Positions 8,956 to 17,033 of a stretch of DNA of 64,000 nucleotides are shown here, piece by piece; positions within the stretch are counted from its first letter, which is position 1, and each line of letters begins with the position of its first letter. A model generated the notes under the pieces. The model did no database searches. It was not told where the DNA came from and saw nothing but the letters and a program-made list of their open reading frames with translations. The stretch covers positions 62,001 to 126,000 of the forward strand of contig NZ_QYAD01000005.1 in NCBI RefSeq assembly GCF_016758255.1, written 5' to 3'. The position numbers were made by a program, and so were the translations under genes. This stretch comes from Leucobacter chromiireducens subsp. chromiireducens (GTDB lineage Bacteria; Actinomycetota; Actinomycetes; Actinomycetales; Microbacteriaceae).

Positions 8956-10422
8956 ATGGCTCTGAAGCCCAACGAGCAGGAACTGCTCGACCGCGTCCAG
9001 TCCGGTCTTGGTATCGGCGGCACCTGGGAGCCCGCAACCTCGGGTGCAACGCTCGACGTGCACGATCCCGCCACCGGCGAGGTCATCAAGTCGATCGCTG
9101 ACGCCACTGTCGAGGACGCCGTGCGCGCGCTCGATGCTGCCGTCGCCGCGCAGGACAGCTGGGCGGCAACGCCGGCCCGCGAGCGCTCGAACATCCTTCG
9201 TCGCACCTTCGACCTGCTCATGGAGCGCAAGGAGGAGTTCGCGCTCCTCATGAGCATGGAGATGGGCAAGCCCATCGCCGAGGCTCGTGGCGAGGTCAAC
9301 TACGGTGGCGAGTTCCTGCGCTGGTTCTCGGAAGAGGCAGTCCGCGTGCAGGGTGACTACCGGCAGAACCCCGAGGGCACGGGCAACATGCTCGTCTCGC
9401 ACCTCCCCGTGGGTCCGTGCTACTTCATCACCCCGTGGAACTTCCCCCTCGCGATGGCGACCCGCAAGATCGCTCCGGCGCTGGCCGCTGGCTGCACCGT
9501 GGTCATCAAGCCCGCCGCGCTGACGCCGCTTACCACCATCTTCTTCGCGCAGCTGCTCGAAGAGGCCGGCCTCCCCGCCGGTGTGGTCAACGTCGTCGCA
9601 ACCTCGAAGTCGAGCGCACAGTCGAGCGCGATCCTCTCGGATCCCCGACTCCGCAAGCTCAGCTTCACCGGCTCGACCCCCGTGGGTGTCAAGCTGCTTG
9701 AGGCTGCTGCGCAGAACGTACTCCGGACCTCGATGGAGCTCGGCGGCAACGCTCCCTTCATCGTGTTCGAGGACGCCGATCTGGATCGCGCGGTCGAGGG
9801 TGCAATGCTCGCGAAGTTCCGCAACATCGGTCAGGCCTGCACCGCAGCCAACCGCGTGATCGTGCACGAGTCGGTCGCGGACGAGTTCGTGCGCCGCGTG
9901 AGCGAGAAGGTCGCTGCCTTCTCGGTCGGCCGTGGCGCCGAGGAGGGCTTCGACATCGGCGCCCTCGTCGACGAGAAGGCCGTCGCGAACACGGCGCGCC
10001 TGGTGCAGGACGCAGTGGACACCGGCGCAACGGTCGTCACCGGTGGCGAGGCGATCGAGGGTCCGGGCAGCTTCTTCCAGCCCACCGTCGTCGATCACCT
10101 CACCCCGCAGTCGGCGATCATGCGCGAGGAGATCTTCGGACCCCTCCTCGGCGTGATCCGCTTCTCCACTGAGGAGGAGGCTGTTGAGATCGCGAACAAC
10201 ACCGAGTACGGCCTCATCAGCTACGTCTTCACGGAGAACATCCACCGTGGGCACCGCATGATCGAGAAGCTCGAGAGCGGCATGATGGGCCTGAACACGG
10301 GCCTCGTCTCGAACGCTGCAGCGCCCTTCGGTGGCCTGAAGCAGTCGGGCCTCGGCCGCGAGGGCGGCTTCGAGGGCATCCACGAGTTCCTCTCGTCGAA
10401 GTACACTCTGCTGCCGCGCTAG
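8956..10422 (+). CDS. gabD: Succinate-semialdehyde dehydrogenase
   Basis: Oxidises succinate semialdehyde to succinate with NAD(P)+, completing GABA catabolism into the TCA cycle. It is a 488-residue aldehyde dehydrogenase with PWNFPLAMATRKIAPALAAG, the cofactor loop FTGSTPVGVKLLE, general base Glu261 in MELGGNAPF, nucleophile Cys295 in GQACTAANR, and the C-terminal EIFGPLLGVIRF and PFGGLKQSGLGREGG segments. GAAAGGA provides the ribosome-binding site. A strong hairpin follows the stop. The pairing with gabT fixes the substrate; the NAD versus NADP preference is not decided here. Confidence 0.94.
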   Translation: MALKPNEQELLDRVQSGLGIGGTWEPATSGATLDVHDPATGEVIKSIADATVEDAVRALDAAVAAQDSWAATPARERSNILRRTFDLLMERKEEFALLMSMEMGKPIAEARGEVNYGGEFLRWFSEEAVRVQGDYRQNPEGTGNMLVSHLPVGPCYFITPWNFPLAMATRKIAPALAAGCTVVIKPAALTPLTTIFFAQLLEEAGLPAGVVNVVATSKSSAQSSAILSDPRLRKLSFTGSTPVGVKLLEAAAQNVLRTSMELGGNAPFIVFEDADLDRAVEGAMLAKFRNIGQACTAANRVIVHESVADEFVRRVSEKVAAFSVGRGAEEGFDIGALVDEKAVANTARLVQDAVDTGATVVTGGEAIEGPGSFFQPTVVDHLTPQSAIMREEIFGPLLGVIRFSTEEEAVEIANNTEYGLISYVFTENIHRGHRMIEKLESGMMGLNTGLVSNAAAPFGGLKQSGLGREGGFEGIHEFLSSKYTLLPR

Positions 10423-10433
10423 TCGCGTCACAA

Positions 10434-10475
10434 CACAGCGGGCTCCGGGATCACCTGATCTCGGGGCCCGCTGTG
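10434..10475. terminator. Terminator between gabD and hipA
   Basis: Arms CACAGCGGGC and GCCCGCTGTG, continuing inward as near-complementary CCGGGATC/GATCTCGG around a short loop. Located between convergent genes, so it can serve both strands. Confidence 0.75.
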
Positions 10476-10499
10476 CGTTCTGCCTGGCGGCCTTTCGGC

Positions 10500-11792
10500 C
10501 TACGCGGTGGTGAGCTCGGCGCGCACTGTGTCGAGTCGCTCCTGCACCTCGGAGATACGCGCCGCCGAGATGCCAGCCACCTCGGCAAACTCCGGCCAGC
10601 GCGCCACTGCATCCCCAACCTCGCTCAGGACCGCGCGGGCTCCGGGAACGGCGAACTGGTCGGCGAGGGTGAGGAGATCCCGTGCGGTGATGTACTCGAA
10701 GCGGCCATTTACCGACATGAGGTGCTGCCGTAGCCACACACTCGATGGGCTGTACGCGAATGTGAGGTCGTACGCGGGGGAGAGCCGCCAAGCGCCATCC
10801 TGCGCCATCGTGAAGGCGTGATTCTTTGTGTGATCGTCGTTGTTCGCGGCGAGCACGTTGAAGCAGGCGCGCCGGAAGAGCTGCTCGCCGACTTCAAGCC
10901 CCAGTTCTTCTGCCACAAGGAAGAGCGTCGCGTAGTCATGCGTGCCCAGAGCATTGAAGTCTGCGCCCGCGAGCGCACAGAGCGACTGCATGTGCAGGCG
11001 ATCGCCCGTGGTGCCGGGTCGGTCGAAGCGGCGCGTCATGAAGTGGGCGCGGCCGCCCTCCTCGAGCAATCGACACTCGGCCATTTCGATCCCGGCGGCG
11101 CCGGCCATGAGGGCGTAGGCATACTCTGTTCGACCGTACTCACCCGTCGCTCCGAGCTGAGTATCCGATCCGACGCCGTCAAACTTGAGCAGCCATTGCT
11201 CGAAGCCTGCGGGGGCAGCGATGCCACCCGCGCGAATCTCGTCGCTCTCCCGGTTCCAGGCGATGATCGCTTTTGGGCGTGCGCCGCCCGCCGAACTGCC
11301 GACCTGGAGGAGATCATTCACGGCGCTCGTGCGTGTGGTGGGATCGAGCGAGCCGTGCACAGCGGCGCGCGCGGCCTCCACCAGCTGCCCGAGCTCGAGT
11401 GAAGAAGCCGCCGCGCCGGGTGACTGCGCGGGGTGGAACGTGAGCGCGCCGAGTGCCCGCTCGCCGACGTAGGCGAGCCGATCGATCGGGCGCACGTCAC
11501 TGGGCAAGATGCCCTGGCGGGCGAGCGCCGCCGCGATCACCGAGTTGCCGAAGCGATCGGGGGCCGAGTCCGCGATGAGCGGTGGCAGTCCGTGGAACGT
11601 CTCCTCTGGGAGCTCTGGAAAGGACCAGATCCTGCCGCGCGGGATCGTGGGCATGAGGAGCGGCGAGAGCTCGCGGTCGCGCCACCCGGGCGCATACTCG
11701 AATGCGGCGACCCCGCCGCGCCCACTGGAGAGCGCGCCGACGGTTTCGCCCCAGGCGCGGACTTCGAGAACGTCTACCCGCATGAATGTCAT
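10500..11792 (-). CDS. hipA: HipA-like Ser/Thr kinase toxin
   Basis: A 430-residue HipA-family kinase. The N-terminal domain (couple_hipA type) carries FHGLPPLIADSAPDRFGN; the kinase core has the loop GSSAGGARPKAII, the catalytic segment NVLAANNDDHTKNHAF, and the Mg-binding SPAYDLTFAY. In E. coli HipA phosphorylates glutamyl-tRNA synthetase and arrests growth; the target here is not deducible. The ATG overlaps the stop of the upstream HTH gene by four bases, the usual antitoxin-first order. All key residues look intact. A second in-frame ATG three codons in is also possible as the start. Confidence 0.87.
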   Translation of the reverse strand: MTFMRVDVLEVRAWGETVGALSSGRGGVAAFEYAPGWRDRELSPLLMPTIPRGRIWSFPELPEETFHGLPPLIADSAPDRFGNSVIAAALARQGILPSDVRPIDRLAYVGERALGALTFHPAQSPGAAASSLELGQLVEAARAAVHGSLDPTTRTSAVNDLLQVGSSAGGARPKAIIAWNRESDEIRAGGIAAPAGFEQWLLKFDGVGSDTQLGATGEYGRTEYAYALMAGAAGIEMAECRLLEEGGRAHFMTRRFDRPGTTGDRLHMQSLCALAGADFNALGTHDYATLFLVAEELGLEVGEQLFRRACFNVLAANNDDHTKNHAFTMAQDGAWRLSPAYDLTFAYSPSSVWLRQHLMSVNGRFEYITARDLLTLADQFAVPGARAVLSEVGDAVARWPEFAEVAGISAARISEVQERLDTVRAELTTA

Positions 11793-12115
11793 GCTTCCGC
11801 CCCCCGCCGCGGGCGGATCCCGCGCTCGCGTTCCTGCTGCTCGCGGAGGAGCGACATGGGGCTCGGGCCCGGATCTGGCGCGAGCTCATCGAGCCAGTCG
11901 CTGCGGCCGAGCGCACGGACAACCCTGATGAGGGTCGCGAGGCTGGACCCTTCGCCGCGCTCGAGCGCGCTCACCGAGTTGCGGTTGATGTTCGCTCGGC
12001 GGGCAAGCTCCGCCTGTGACCACTGCTCGGCGCGGCGAGCGCGTCGCAGCTGCTCGCCGATGTGCGCTTCCCACCGCTCCGTGGTCCAGCGGCGCTTGAC
12101 TAAATTATTGGGCAT
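11789..12115 (-). CDS. hipB: HipB-like XRE-family antitoxin/repressor
   Basis: A 108-residue DNA-binding protein. The Xre/Cro helix-turn-helix is at about residues 18-75: LRRARRAEQWSQAELARRA, then NINRNSVSALERGEGSSLATLIRVVRALG. The C-terminal tail (LLREQQERERGIRPRR) is charged and may contact the kinase. It precedes and overlaps hipA by four bases. By analogy with HipB it should repress its own operon and neutralise HipA. The start is six bases after a TAATCT box, so the mRNA is predicted leaderless and a repressor bound at the start would block initiation. Confidence 0.87.
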   Translation of the reverse strand: MPNNLVKRRWTTERWEAHIGEQLRRARRAEQWSQAELARRANINRNSVSALERGEGSSLATLIRVVRALGRSDWLDELAPDPGPSPMSLLREQQERERGIRPRRGAEA

Positions 12116-12121
12116 AGCGCA

Positions 12122-12127
12122 AGATTA
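12122..12127 (-). promoter_or_regulatory. -10 box of the hipBA operon (leaderless)
   Basis: TAATCT on the minus strand, six bases before the hipB ATG. It lies in the 32-bp gap downstream of the rsmD stop codon. Confidence 0.5.
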
Positions 12128-12147
12128 CGCCCATTCTGCATAACTTT

Positions 12148-12735
12148 CTAGGAGGCTTCGGGTTCTGACCACCAGAGTGCGGTCTCTCCGTAGCGCTTCT
12201 CGCGCACGGGGACGAGCCCTGCTGGAAGGGTGGGCTCGGGGCTTCGCGAGCTGCGCTCAACCAGTACCGCGGCATCGGGCGCCAAGAGGGGGAGCAGCGC
12301 TGTCAGGTTGCCGGTGAGCTCTTCTTCGCCGAGGTCGTAGGGCGGATCGAGCAGCGCGACGTCCCACAAGGCGCGCTCACCGCGCGCGTGCGCGTCGTCG
12401 AGGTAGCCCTGCACTGACTGCCGCGCGACCGTGATTTCCGGCGAGTCGCCACCGCGAAAGGCGCCGAGTACGGTGCGCACGTTCTGGGACGCGACCTGAG
12501 CCGCCGGCGCGTGTTTTTCGACGAGCGCAATGCGCCGCGCGCCACGACTTGCGGCCTCGAGCCCCAGCGCACCGGACCCCGCGTAGAGGTCGAGGACGCG
12601 TGCTTCGCGCACGAGATCCCACGACTCAAGGGTGGAGAAGATCGCCTCGCGGACGCGATCGCTCGTCGGTCTGGTCCCGGCCTTCGGAACGGCGAGTCGG
12701 AGCGAACCGGCCGCCCCCGCAATGATTCTGGTCAC
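12148..12735 (-). CDS. rsmD: 16S rRNA (guanine(966)-N2)-methyltransferase RsmD
   Basis: Methylates G966 of 16S rRNA in the 30S particle. The 195-residue protein begins TRIIAGAAGSLRL, has GTRPTSDRVREAIFSTLESW, the SAM-binding motif VLDLYAGSGALGLEAASRGA, and the catalytic DPPYDLGEEEL. No ATG exists in the correct region; GTG 12735 is chosen because the family sequence begins immediately after it and a TACCCT box lies six bases upstream. It is divergent from recG with 66 bp between start codons. rsmD next to recG is a frequent actinobacterial pairing. Confidence 0.92.
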   Translation of the reverse strand: MTRIIAGAAGSLRLAVPKAGTRPTSDRVREAIFSTLESWDLVREARVLDLYAGSGALGLEAASRGARRIALVEKHAPAAQVASQNVRTVLGAFRGGDSPEITVARQSVQGYLDDAHARGERALWDVALLDPPYDLGEEELTGNLTALLPLLAPDAAVLVERSSRSPEPTLPAGLVPVREKRYGETALWWSEPEAS

Positions 12736-12741
12736 TCTCCG

Positions 12742-12747
12742 AGGGTA
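12742..12747 (-). promoter_or_regulatory. -10 box of rsmD (leaderless)
   Basis: TACCCT on the minus strand, six bases before the GTG start. Confidence 0.5.
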
Positions 12748-12789
12748 GCGTGGACTCGCGCGCACACGCGCAGTGTCAGTGGTCGACGC

Positions 12790-12795
12790 TACGCT
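12790..12795 (+). promoter_or_regulatory. -10 box of recG (leaderless)
   Basis: TACGCT, six bases before the recG ATG. It faces away from the rsmD box 42 bp to the left. Confidence 0.5.
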
Positions 12796-12801
12796 GGAGG
12801 C

Positions 12802-15012
12802 ATGTCCCAGGTCACTCTCGAGACGAGTCTCGCCGGCGTTGTGGGCGCTCGCACCGCGAAGCCGCTGGAGAAGTCGTTTGGCATGCAGACCGTCGGTGAT
12901 CTCGTACTCCACGTGCCGCGGCGCTATTCCCGGCGTGGCGAGCTCACCCCGCTCTCCGGCCTGCCGCTTGGTGAGCAGATCACGGTGGTCGCGCAGGTCC
13001 TCGATGTGCGCACCCGATTCATGCAGCGCCGGCGAGGCAGCATCCTCGAGGTGCGCATCACCGATGGGACCGGTTCTCTCACCCTGACCTTCTTCAACCA
13101 GGAGTGGCGGGCGAAAGACCTCATCTCGGGGCGCCGCGGCATCTTCGCGGGGAAGGTGAGTGAGTATCGCGGGCAGCTCCAGCTCCAGCACCCCGAGTAC
13201 GAACTGTTTGACAACCGCGACGACGCGCCAGGCGGGGAGCAGCTGGACGAGGCCGCGGCGAAGGCATGGGCGGAGACGCCGGTACCGATCTACCCGGCGA
13301 CCGCGCAGATGCCCAGTTGGACCGTGCAGCGCGCCGTTGAGCTCGCGCTCGACGCGCTCGCGCCAGTGTCCGACCCGCTTCCTGCTGCCCTCGTGCGGAG
13401 CGAGGGTCTCATGCCGTACCACCGCGCGCTCGAGCTCGTGCACCGGCCGCAGCACGACGCAGACTGGCGTGGTGCGCGGGAGAGCCTACGGTTCCGTGAG
13501 GCGTTCGAGCTGCAACTCGCGCTCCTCGACCGGCGTCGGCGTGCAGCCGCCCAGCAGAGCACCCCGCGCCCACTGGGCGGAGCAGCACTCGAGCGCTTCG
13601 ACGCTGAGTTGCCGTTCGAACTGACGGGCGATCAGCGGCGCGCGGGCGCGGCGATTGCTGCAGACCTTGCGGAGCCGCATCCCATGCACCGATTGCTGCA
13701 GGGTGAGGTGGGCTCGGGCAAGACACTCGTTGCGCTGCGGGCAATGCTGCAGGTCGCGGGAAGCGGTGGGCAAAGCGCGCTTCTCGCGCCCACGGAGGTG
13801 CTTGCCGCGCAGCACTTCCGTTCGATCTGCGAGGCCCTCGGGCCGGAGCTCACCGAGTCGCTGAGCCCGGTACTCCTCACCGGTCGTATGCCCGCCGCGG
13901 AGCGCAAGCGCACGCTGCTCGCGATCGCGGCGGGTGCTGCGCAGATCGCGGTCGGCACGCACGCGCTGCTCGGAGATGCGGTGATGTTCGCGGACCTCGG
14001 GCTCATCGTCGTCGACGAGCAGCACCGCTTCGGCGTCGAGCAACGTGAAACCCTCCGGCAGAAGGGGGCACAGCCGCATGTGCTCGCGATGACCGCGACA
14101 CCCATCCCACGAACCGTCGCGCTGACGGCATTTGGCGACCTCGAAGTGACGACGATTCGCGAGCTTCCGCCTGGTCGATTGGGCATCGAGACGTTCACGG
14201 TGCCCGAACTCGAGATGCCCGCGCGCGCCGCCCGTGTGTGGGCGCGCGCGGTGGAAGACATTCATGCCGGGCGGCAGGTGTACGTGGTCTGCCCCGCAAT
14301 CGCGGCGGACGAGGTTGAAGCGGGGGAGGAGCTGGAGCCGGAAGCTGACGGCGAGTCTGCCGTGAGCGGCGTGCGCGGTGACGGAGCCACTCCGCGTCCC
14401 CTCGCGAATGTCGCCGATACGGTAGCCGAGCTGCAAGCGCGTCCGGACTTCGCCGGGATCTCGATCGCCGGGCTCCACGGCGGCATGCCTGGGCCCGAGA
14501 AAGATCAGATCATGCGCGCCTTCGCGGATGGCCAGATCCAACTGCTTGTCGCGACCACCGTGATCGAGGTCGGCGTGAACGTGCCGAACGCGACCATCAT
14601 GATCGTTCGAGACGCGGATCGCTTCGGCATCTCGCAGCTCCACCAGTTGCGTGGCCGGGTGGGACGAGGCGCCCACGCGGGGTTGTGTCTCCTCATGACT
14701 GCGGCTGAGCAGGGCTCCGTTGCGCGTGAACGAATCGACGCGATCGCGGCGACGACAGATGGGTTCGCGCTCGCGGAGGTCGACCTCGAACTGCGTCGGG
14801 AGGGCGACATCCTCGGCACAGAGCAGTCGGGTGGCCGCTCGACTCTCCGCCTGTTGCGCGTGGTCGAGCACGGGGATCTCATCGTGCACACGCGTGAACT
14901 TGCGGCGGCGCTGCTCGACCACGATCCTGAGCTTGAGACCGCCCCTGAACTCGCCGCGATCCTTGCGAGCGAGCGCGAGGCTGGGCATCTCGACAACCTC
15001 GCGAAGTCCTAG
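12802..15012 (+). CDS. recG: ATP-dependent DNA helicase RecG
   Basis: Superfamily 2 helicase that regresses stalled forks and branch-migrates Holliday junctions. The 736-residue protein has the N-terminal wedge (OB-fold) region, including VGDLVLHVPRRYSRRGELTP and VRITDGTGSLTLTFFNQ; Walker A GEVGSGKT at 301-308; DEQH at 405-408 (VVDEQHRFGVEQR); MTATPIPRT; the C-terminal helicase lobe GVNVPNATIMIVRDADRFG, QLHQLRGRVGR; and the RecG TRG motif region LREGDILGTEQSG. ATG 12802 is chosen because family sequence begins there and a -10 box lies at leaderless spacing. An upstream extension in the same frame would overlap rsmD. Confidence 0.94.
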   Translation: MSQVTLETSLAGVVGARTAKPLEKSFGMQTVGDLVLHVPRRYSRRGELTPLSGLPLGEQITVVAQVLDVRTRFMQRRRGSILEVRITDGTGSLTLTFFNQEWRAKDLISGRRGIFAGKVSEYRGQLQLQHPEYELFDNRDDAPGGEQLDEAAAKAWAETPVPIYPATAQMPSWTVQRAVELALDALAPVSDPLPAALVRSEGLMPYHRALELVHRPQHDADWRGARESLRFREAFELQLALLDRRRRAAAQQSTPRPLGGAALERFDAELPFELTGDQRRAGAAIAADLAEPHPMHRLLQGEVGSGKTLVALRAMLQVAGSGGQSALLAPTEVLAAQHFRSICEALGPELTESLSPVLLTGRMPAAERKRTLLAIAAGAAQIAVGTHALLGDAVMFADLGLIVVDEQHRFGVEQRETLRQKGAQPHVLAMTATPIPRTVALTAFGDLEVTTIRELPPGRLGIETFTVPELEMPARAARVWARAVEDIHAGRQVYVVCPAIAADEVEAGEELEPEADGESAVSGVRGDGATPRPLANVADTVAELQARPDFAGISIAGLHGGMPGPEKDQIMRAFADGQIQLLVATTVIEVGVNVPNATIMIVRDADRFGISQLHQLRGRVGRGAHAGLCLLMTAAEQGSVARERIDAIAATTDGFALAEVDLELRREGDILGTEQSGGRSTLRLLRVVEHGDLIVHTRELAAALLDHDPELETAPELAAILASEREAGHLDNLAKS

Positions 15013-15143
15013 CGCCTCCGCGAAACGGACTTTCATACCCAGGTACCACTGGGCAAGGCACCGACGGCTGATGCGCGGCGCCGCACGAGAATCTACCTTG
15101 GAACTATCGCCGGGAGTCCGGCAGCAGATTTCAAGGAGGCACC

Positions 15144-16055
15144 ATGATTGAGGCACGCGGCCTGAGCAAGCGGTACGGCGGCAAGCTTGCCGTCGATGAC
15201 GTGAGCTTCACGATTCAGCCCGGCCAGGTGACGGGGTTCCTCGGCCCGAATGGCGCAGGCAAATCGACGAGCATGCGGCTCATGGTTGGGCTCGACCGGC
15301 CCACCGCAGGCACGGTCACGATTCATGGGCGCCGGTACGTCGACCTGCCGGCTCCGCTCCACGAAGTGGGAGCGCTCCTCGACGCGAAGGGCGTGCACCC
15401 CGGGCGCACAGCCCGCAGCCACCTCCGCGCGCTTGCGGCAACACACCGCATCCCGGAGCGGCGCGTGCACGAGGTGCTCGAGCAGACGGGTCTCGGCGCG
15501 GTCGCCAACAAGCGGGTAGGCGGCTTCTCGCTCGGCATGGGGCAGCGACTCGGCATCGCCGCGGCACTGCTCGGTGATCCGCGCGTGCTGATCCTTGACG
15601 AGCCGGTCAACGGGCTCGACCCCGACGGTGTGCTCTGGGTGCGCCAGCTCGTGCGCCACCTCGCGAGCGAGGGGCGCACGGTGCTCCTGTCGAGCCACCT
15701 CATGAGCGAGATGGCGCAGACCGCGGACCACGTGATTGTGCTGGGCCGTGGCCGTGTGGTCGCTGACGCCCCCATTGGCGAGTTCATCTCCGCGGGGCGG
15801 CAGCAGCGCGTCACGGTGCGCAGCCCCGAAGCGGCGCGGCTTGCCTCACTGCTCATGTCGGTGCCGAACACGACGGCAACGCTCGAGCCGGCTGGAGACG
15901 AGTCATTCACCGTGGGGGGACTGTCTGCACCGGAGATCGGTGGTGTCGCGGCAGCGCACGGCATCGTGCTGCACGAGCTTAGCCCAGTTGCGGCGAGCCT
16001 CGAGGACGCCTACCTGGACCTCACCCGTTCCGAGCTCGAGTACGCGACCGCGTAG
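15144..16055 (+). CDS. ABC transporter ATP-binding protein (ABC-2 type)
   Basis: A 303-residue ATPase of the CcmA/DrrA-like group. Walker A GPNGAGKST at 34-42, signature FSLGMGQRLGIA in the middle, Walker B VLILDEPVNGLDPDG and the switch His in LLSSHLMSEMA. The C-terminal third matches the extended domain usual for export ATPases. AAGGAGG lies just before the ATG. The permease follows after 49 bp, then a two-component system. This order is typical of exporters for peptides or antibiotics, or of envelope-stress modules; the substrate cannot be read from the sequence. Confidence 0.9.
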   Translation: MIEARGLSKRYGGKLAVDDVSFTIQPGQVTGFLGPNGAGKSTSMRLMVGLDRPTAGTVTIHGRRYVDLPAPLHEVGALLDAKGVHPGRTARSHLRALAATHRIPERRVHEVLEQTGLGAVANKRVGGFSLGMGQRLGIAAALLGDPRVLILDEPVNGLDPDGVLWVRQLVRHLASEGRTVLLSSHLMSEMAQTADHVIVLGRGRVVADAPIGEFISAGRQQRVTVRSPEAARLASLLMSVPNTTATLEPAGDESFTVGGLSAPEIGGVAAAHGIVLHELSPVAASLEDAYLDLTRSELEYATA

Positions 16056-16104
16056 TCGCGCGTCGCCTCAGCTCTTTGGCAGACAAGCCCTAAGGACTTT
16101 CATC

Positions 16105-16992
16105 ATGACTTCAACGCTCATTATCGACGGCAGCTCGGCGCCCGCGCCGGGCCCCACTGGTGCCACCCGCGTACCGCTGCCCGGTCCGGGGCAGACGTTC
16201 GGCGGCGTCCTGCGCAGCGAACGTATTAAGCTGTCTTCGCTCCTCTCGGTGCGACTGACCCTTCTGATTACCGTGCTCTCCGGGCTGGGGATCAGCACGC
16301 TCATGGCCGTGCTCATGAGCGGCGAGATCCGCGACGGCAATGCGGGAATGTTTAGTGCCGGGGGCGAAGGCCTTCAGAGCTACCTCCTCATGTCGAGCAC
16401 GCTGTCGGCGCCATTCCTGGCACTCATCTTTGGTGTGCTTGGTGTCTTCGCGATCTCGAGCGAGTATTCAAGTGGCATGATCCTGTCGACGCTGACCGCG
16501 GTGCCGAAGCGTACGCCGGTGTTCGTGGCGAAGGCGCTCGTGCTCGCGGCGCTCTCCGCACTCACGGCGGCGCTCCTCGTGCTCGGTGGGCTTGCGGTCG
16601 CGGTGCTCTGCCTGCCCGACGCGGCGGCTCAGCTCGGTACCACCCCCGTGATCTCCGGTGCGCTCGGAACCATCGCGTACCTGGTGCTCATCGCGCTCTT
16701 TGCATTCGGCGTTGCGGCGCTGCTGCGCTCCACCGCCGGTGGCGTTGCTGTGGTCGCTGGAATCACCTTCGTGATGCCCATTGTCTTCCAGGTGCTCAGC
16801 ATCACGGGTTGGGAATGGGTCGGCACCGCAAGCATGTACCTCCCCACCCCGCTCGGTGGAACCCTCTCGCAGGGCCTGACCACCATGCCCATGGAACCCG
16901 GGTACTGGGTGGCACTCACCGCAATGGTCATCTGGGCCGCGGTCACGGTCGTGCCCGCAGCGATCTTGTTCAAGCGACGCGACGCTCGCTAG
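16105..16992 (+). CDS. ABC-2 type transporter permease
   Basis: A 295-residue integral membrane protein. A Pro/Gly-rich cytoplasmic N-terminus of about 45 residues precedes six hydrophobic segments, including LSVRLTLLITVLSGLGISTL, LSAPFLALIFGVLGVFAI, LVLAALSALTAALLVLGGLA, GTIAYLVLIALFAFGVAAL, GVAVVAGITFVMPIVFQVL and YWVALTAMVIWAAVTVV. SSEYSSGMILSTLTAVPKR after the second segment is the coupling region usual in ABC-2 permeases. The protein ends with a basic KRRDAR. It partners with the ATPase immediately upstream. An AAGGAC sequence precedes the ATG. Confidence 0.87.
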   Translation: MTSTLIIDGSSAPAPGPTGATRVPLPGPGQTFGGVLRSERIKLSSLLSVRLTLLITVLSGLGISTLMAVLMSGEIRDGNAGMFSAGGEGLQSYLLMSSTLSAPFLALIFGVLGVFAISSEYSSGMILSTLTAVPKRTPVFVAKALVLAALSALTAALLVLGGLAVAVLCLPDAAAQLGTTPVISGALGTIAYLVLIALFAFGVAALLRSTAGGVAVVAGITFVMPIVFQVLSITGWEWVGTASMYLPTPLGGTLSQGLTTMPMEPGYWVALTAMVIWAAVTVVPAAILFKRRDAR

Positions 16993-17021
16993 CGCTCAGA
17001 CGCCGCTCGCGGCGAAGAAGT

Positions 17022-17027
17022 TAGGCT
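17022..17027 (+). promoter_or_regulatory. -10 box of the two-component operon (leaderless)
   Basis: TAGGCT, six bases before the kinase ATG. Confidence 0.5.
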
Positions 17028-17033
17028 AGGGGG

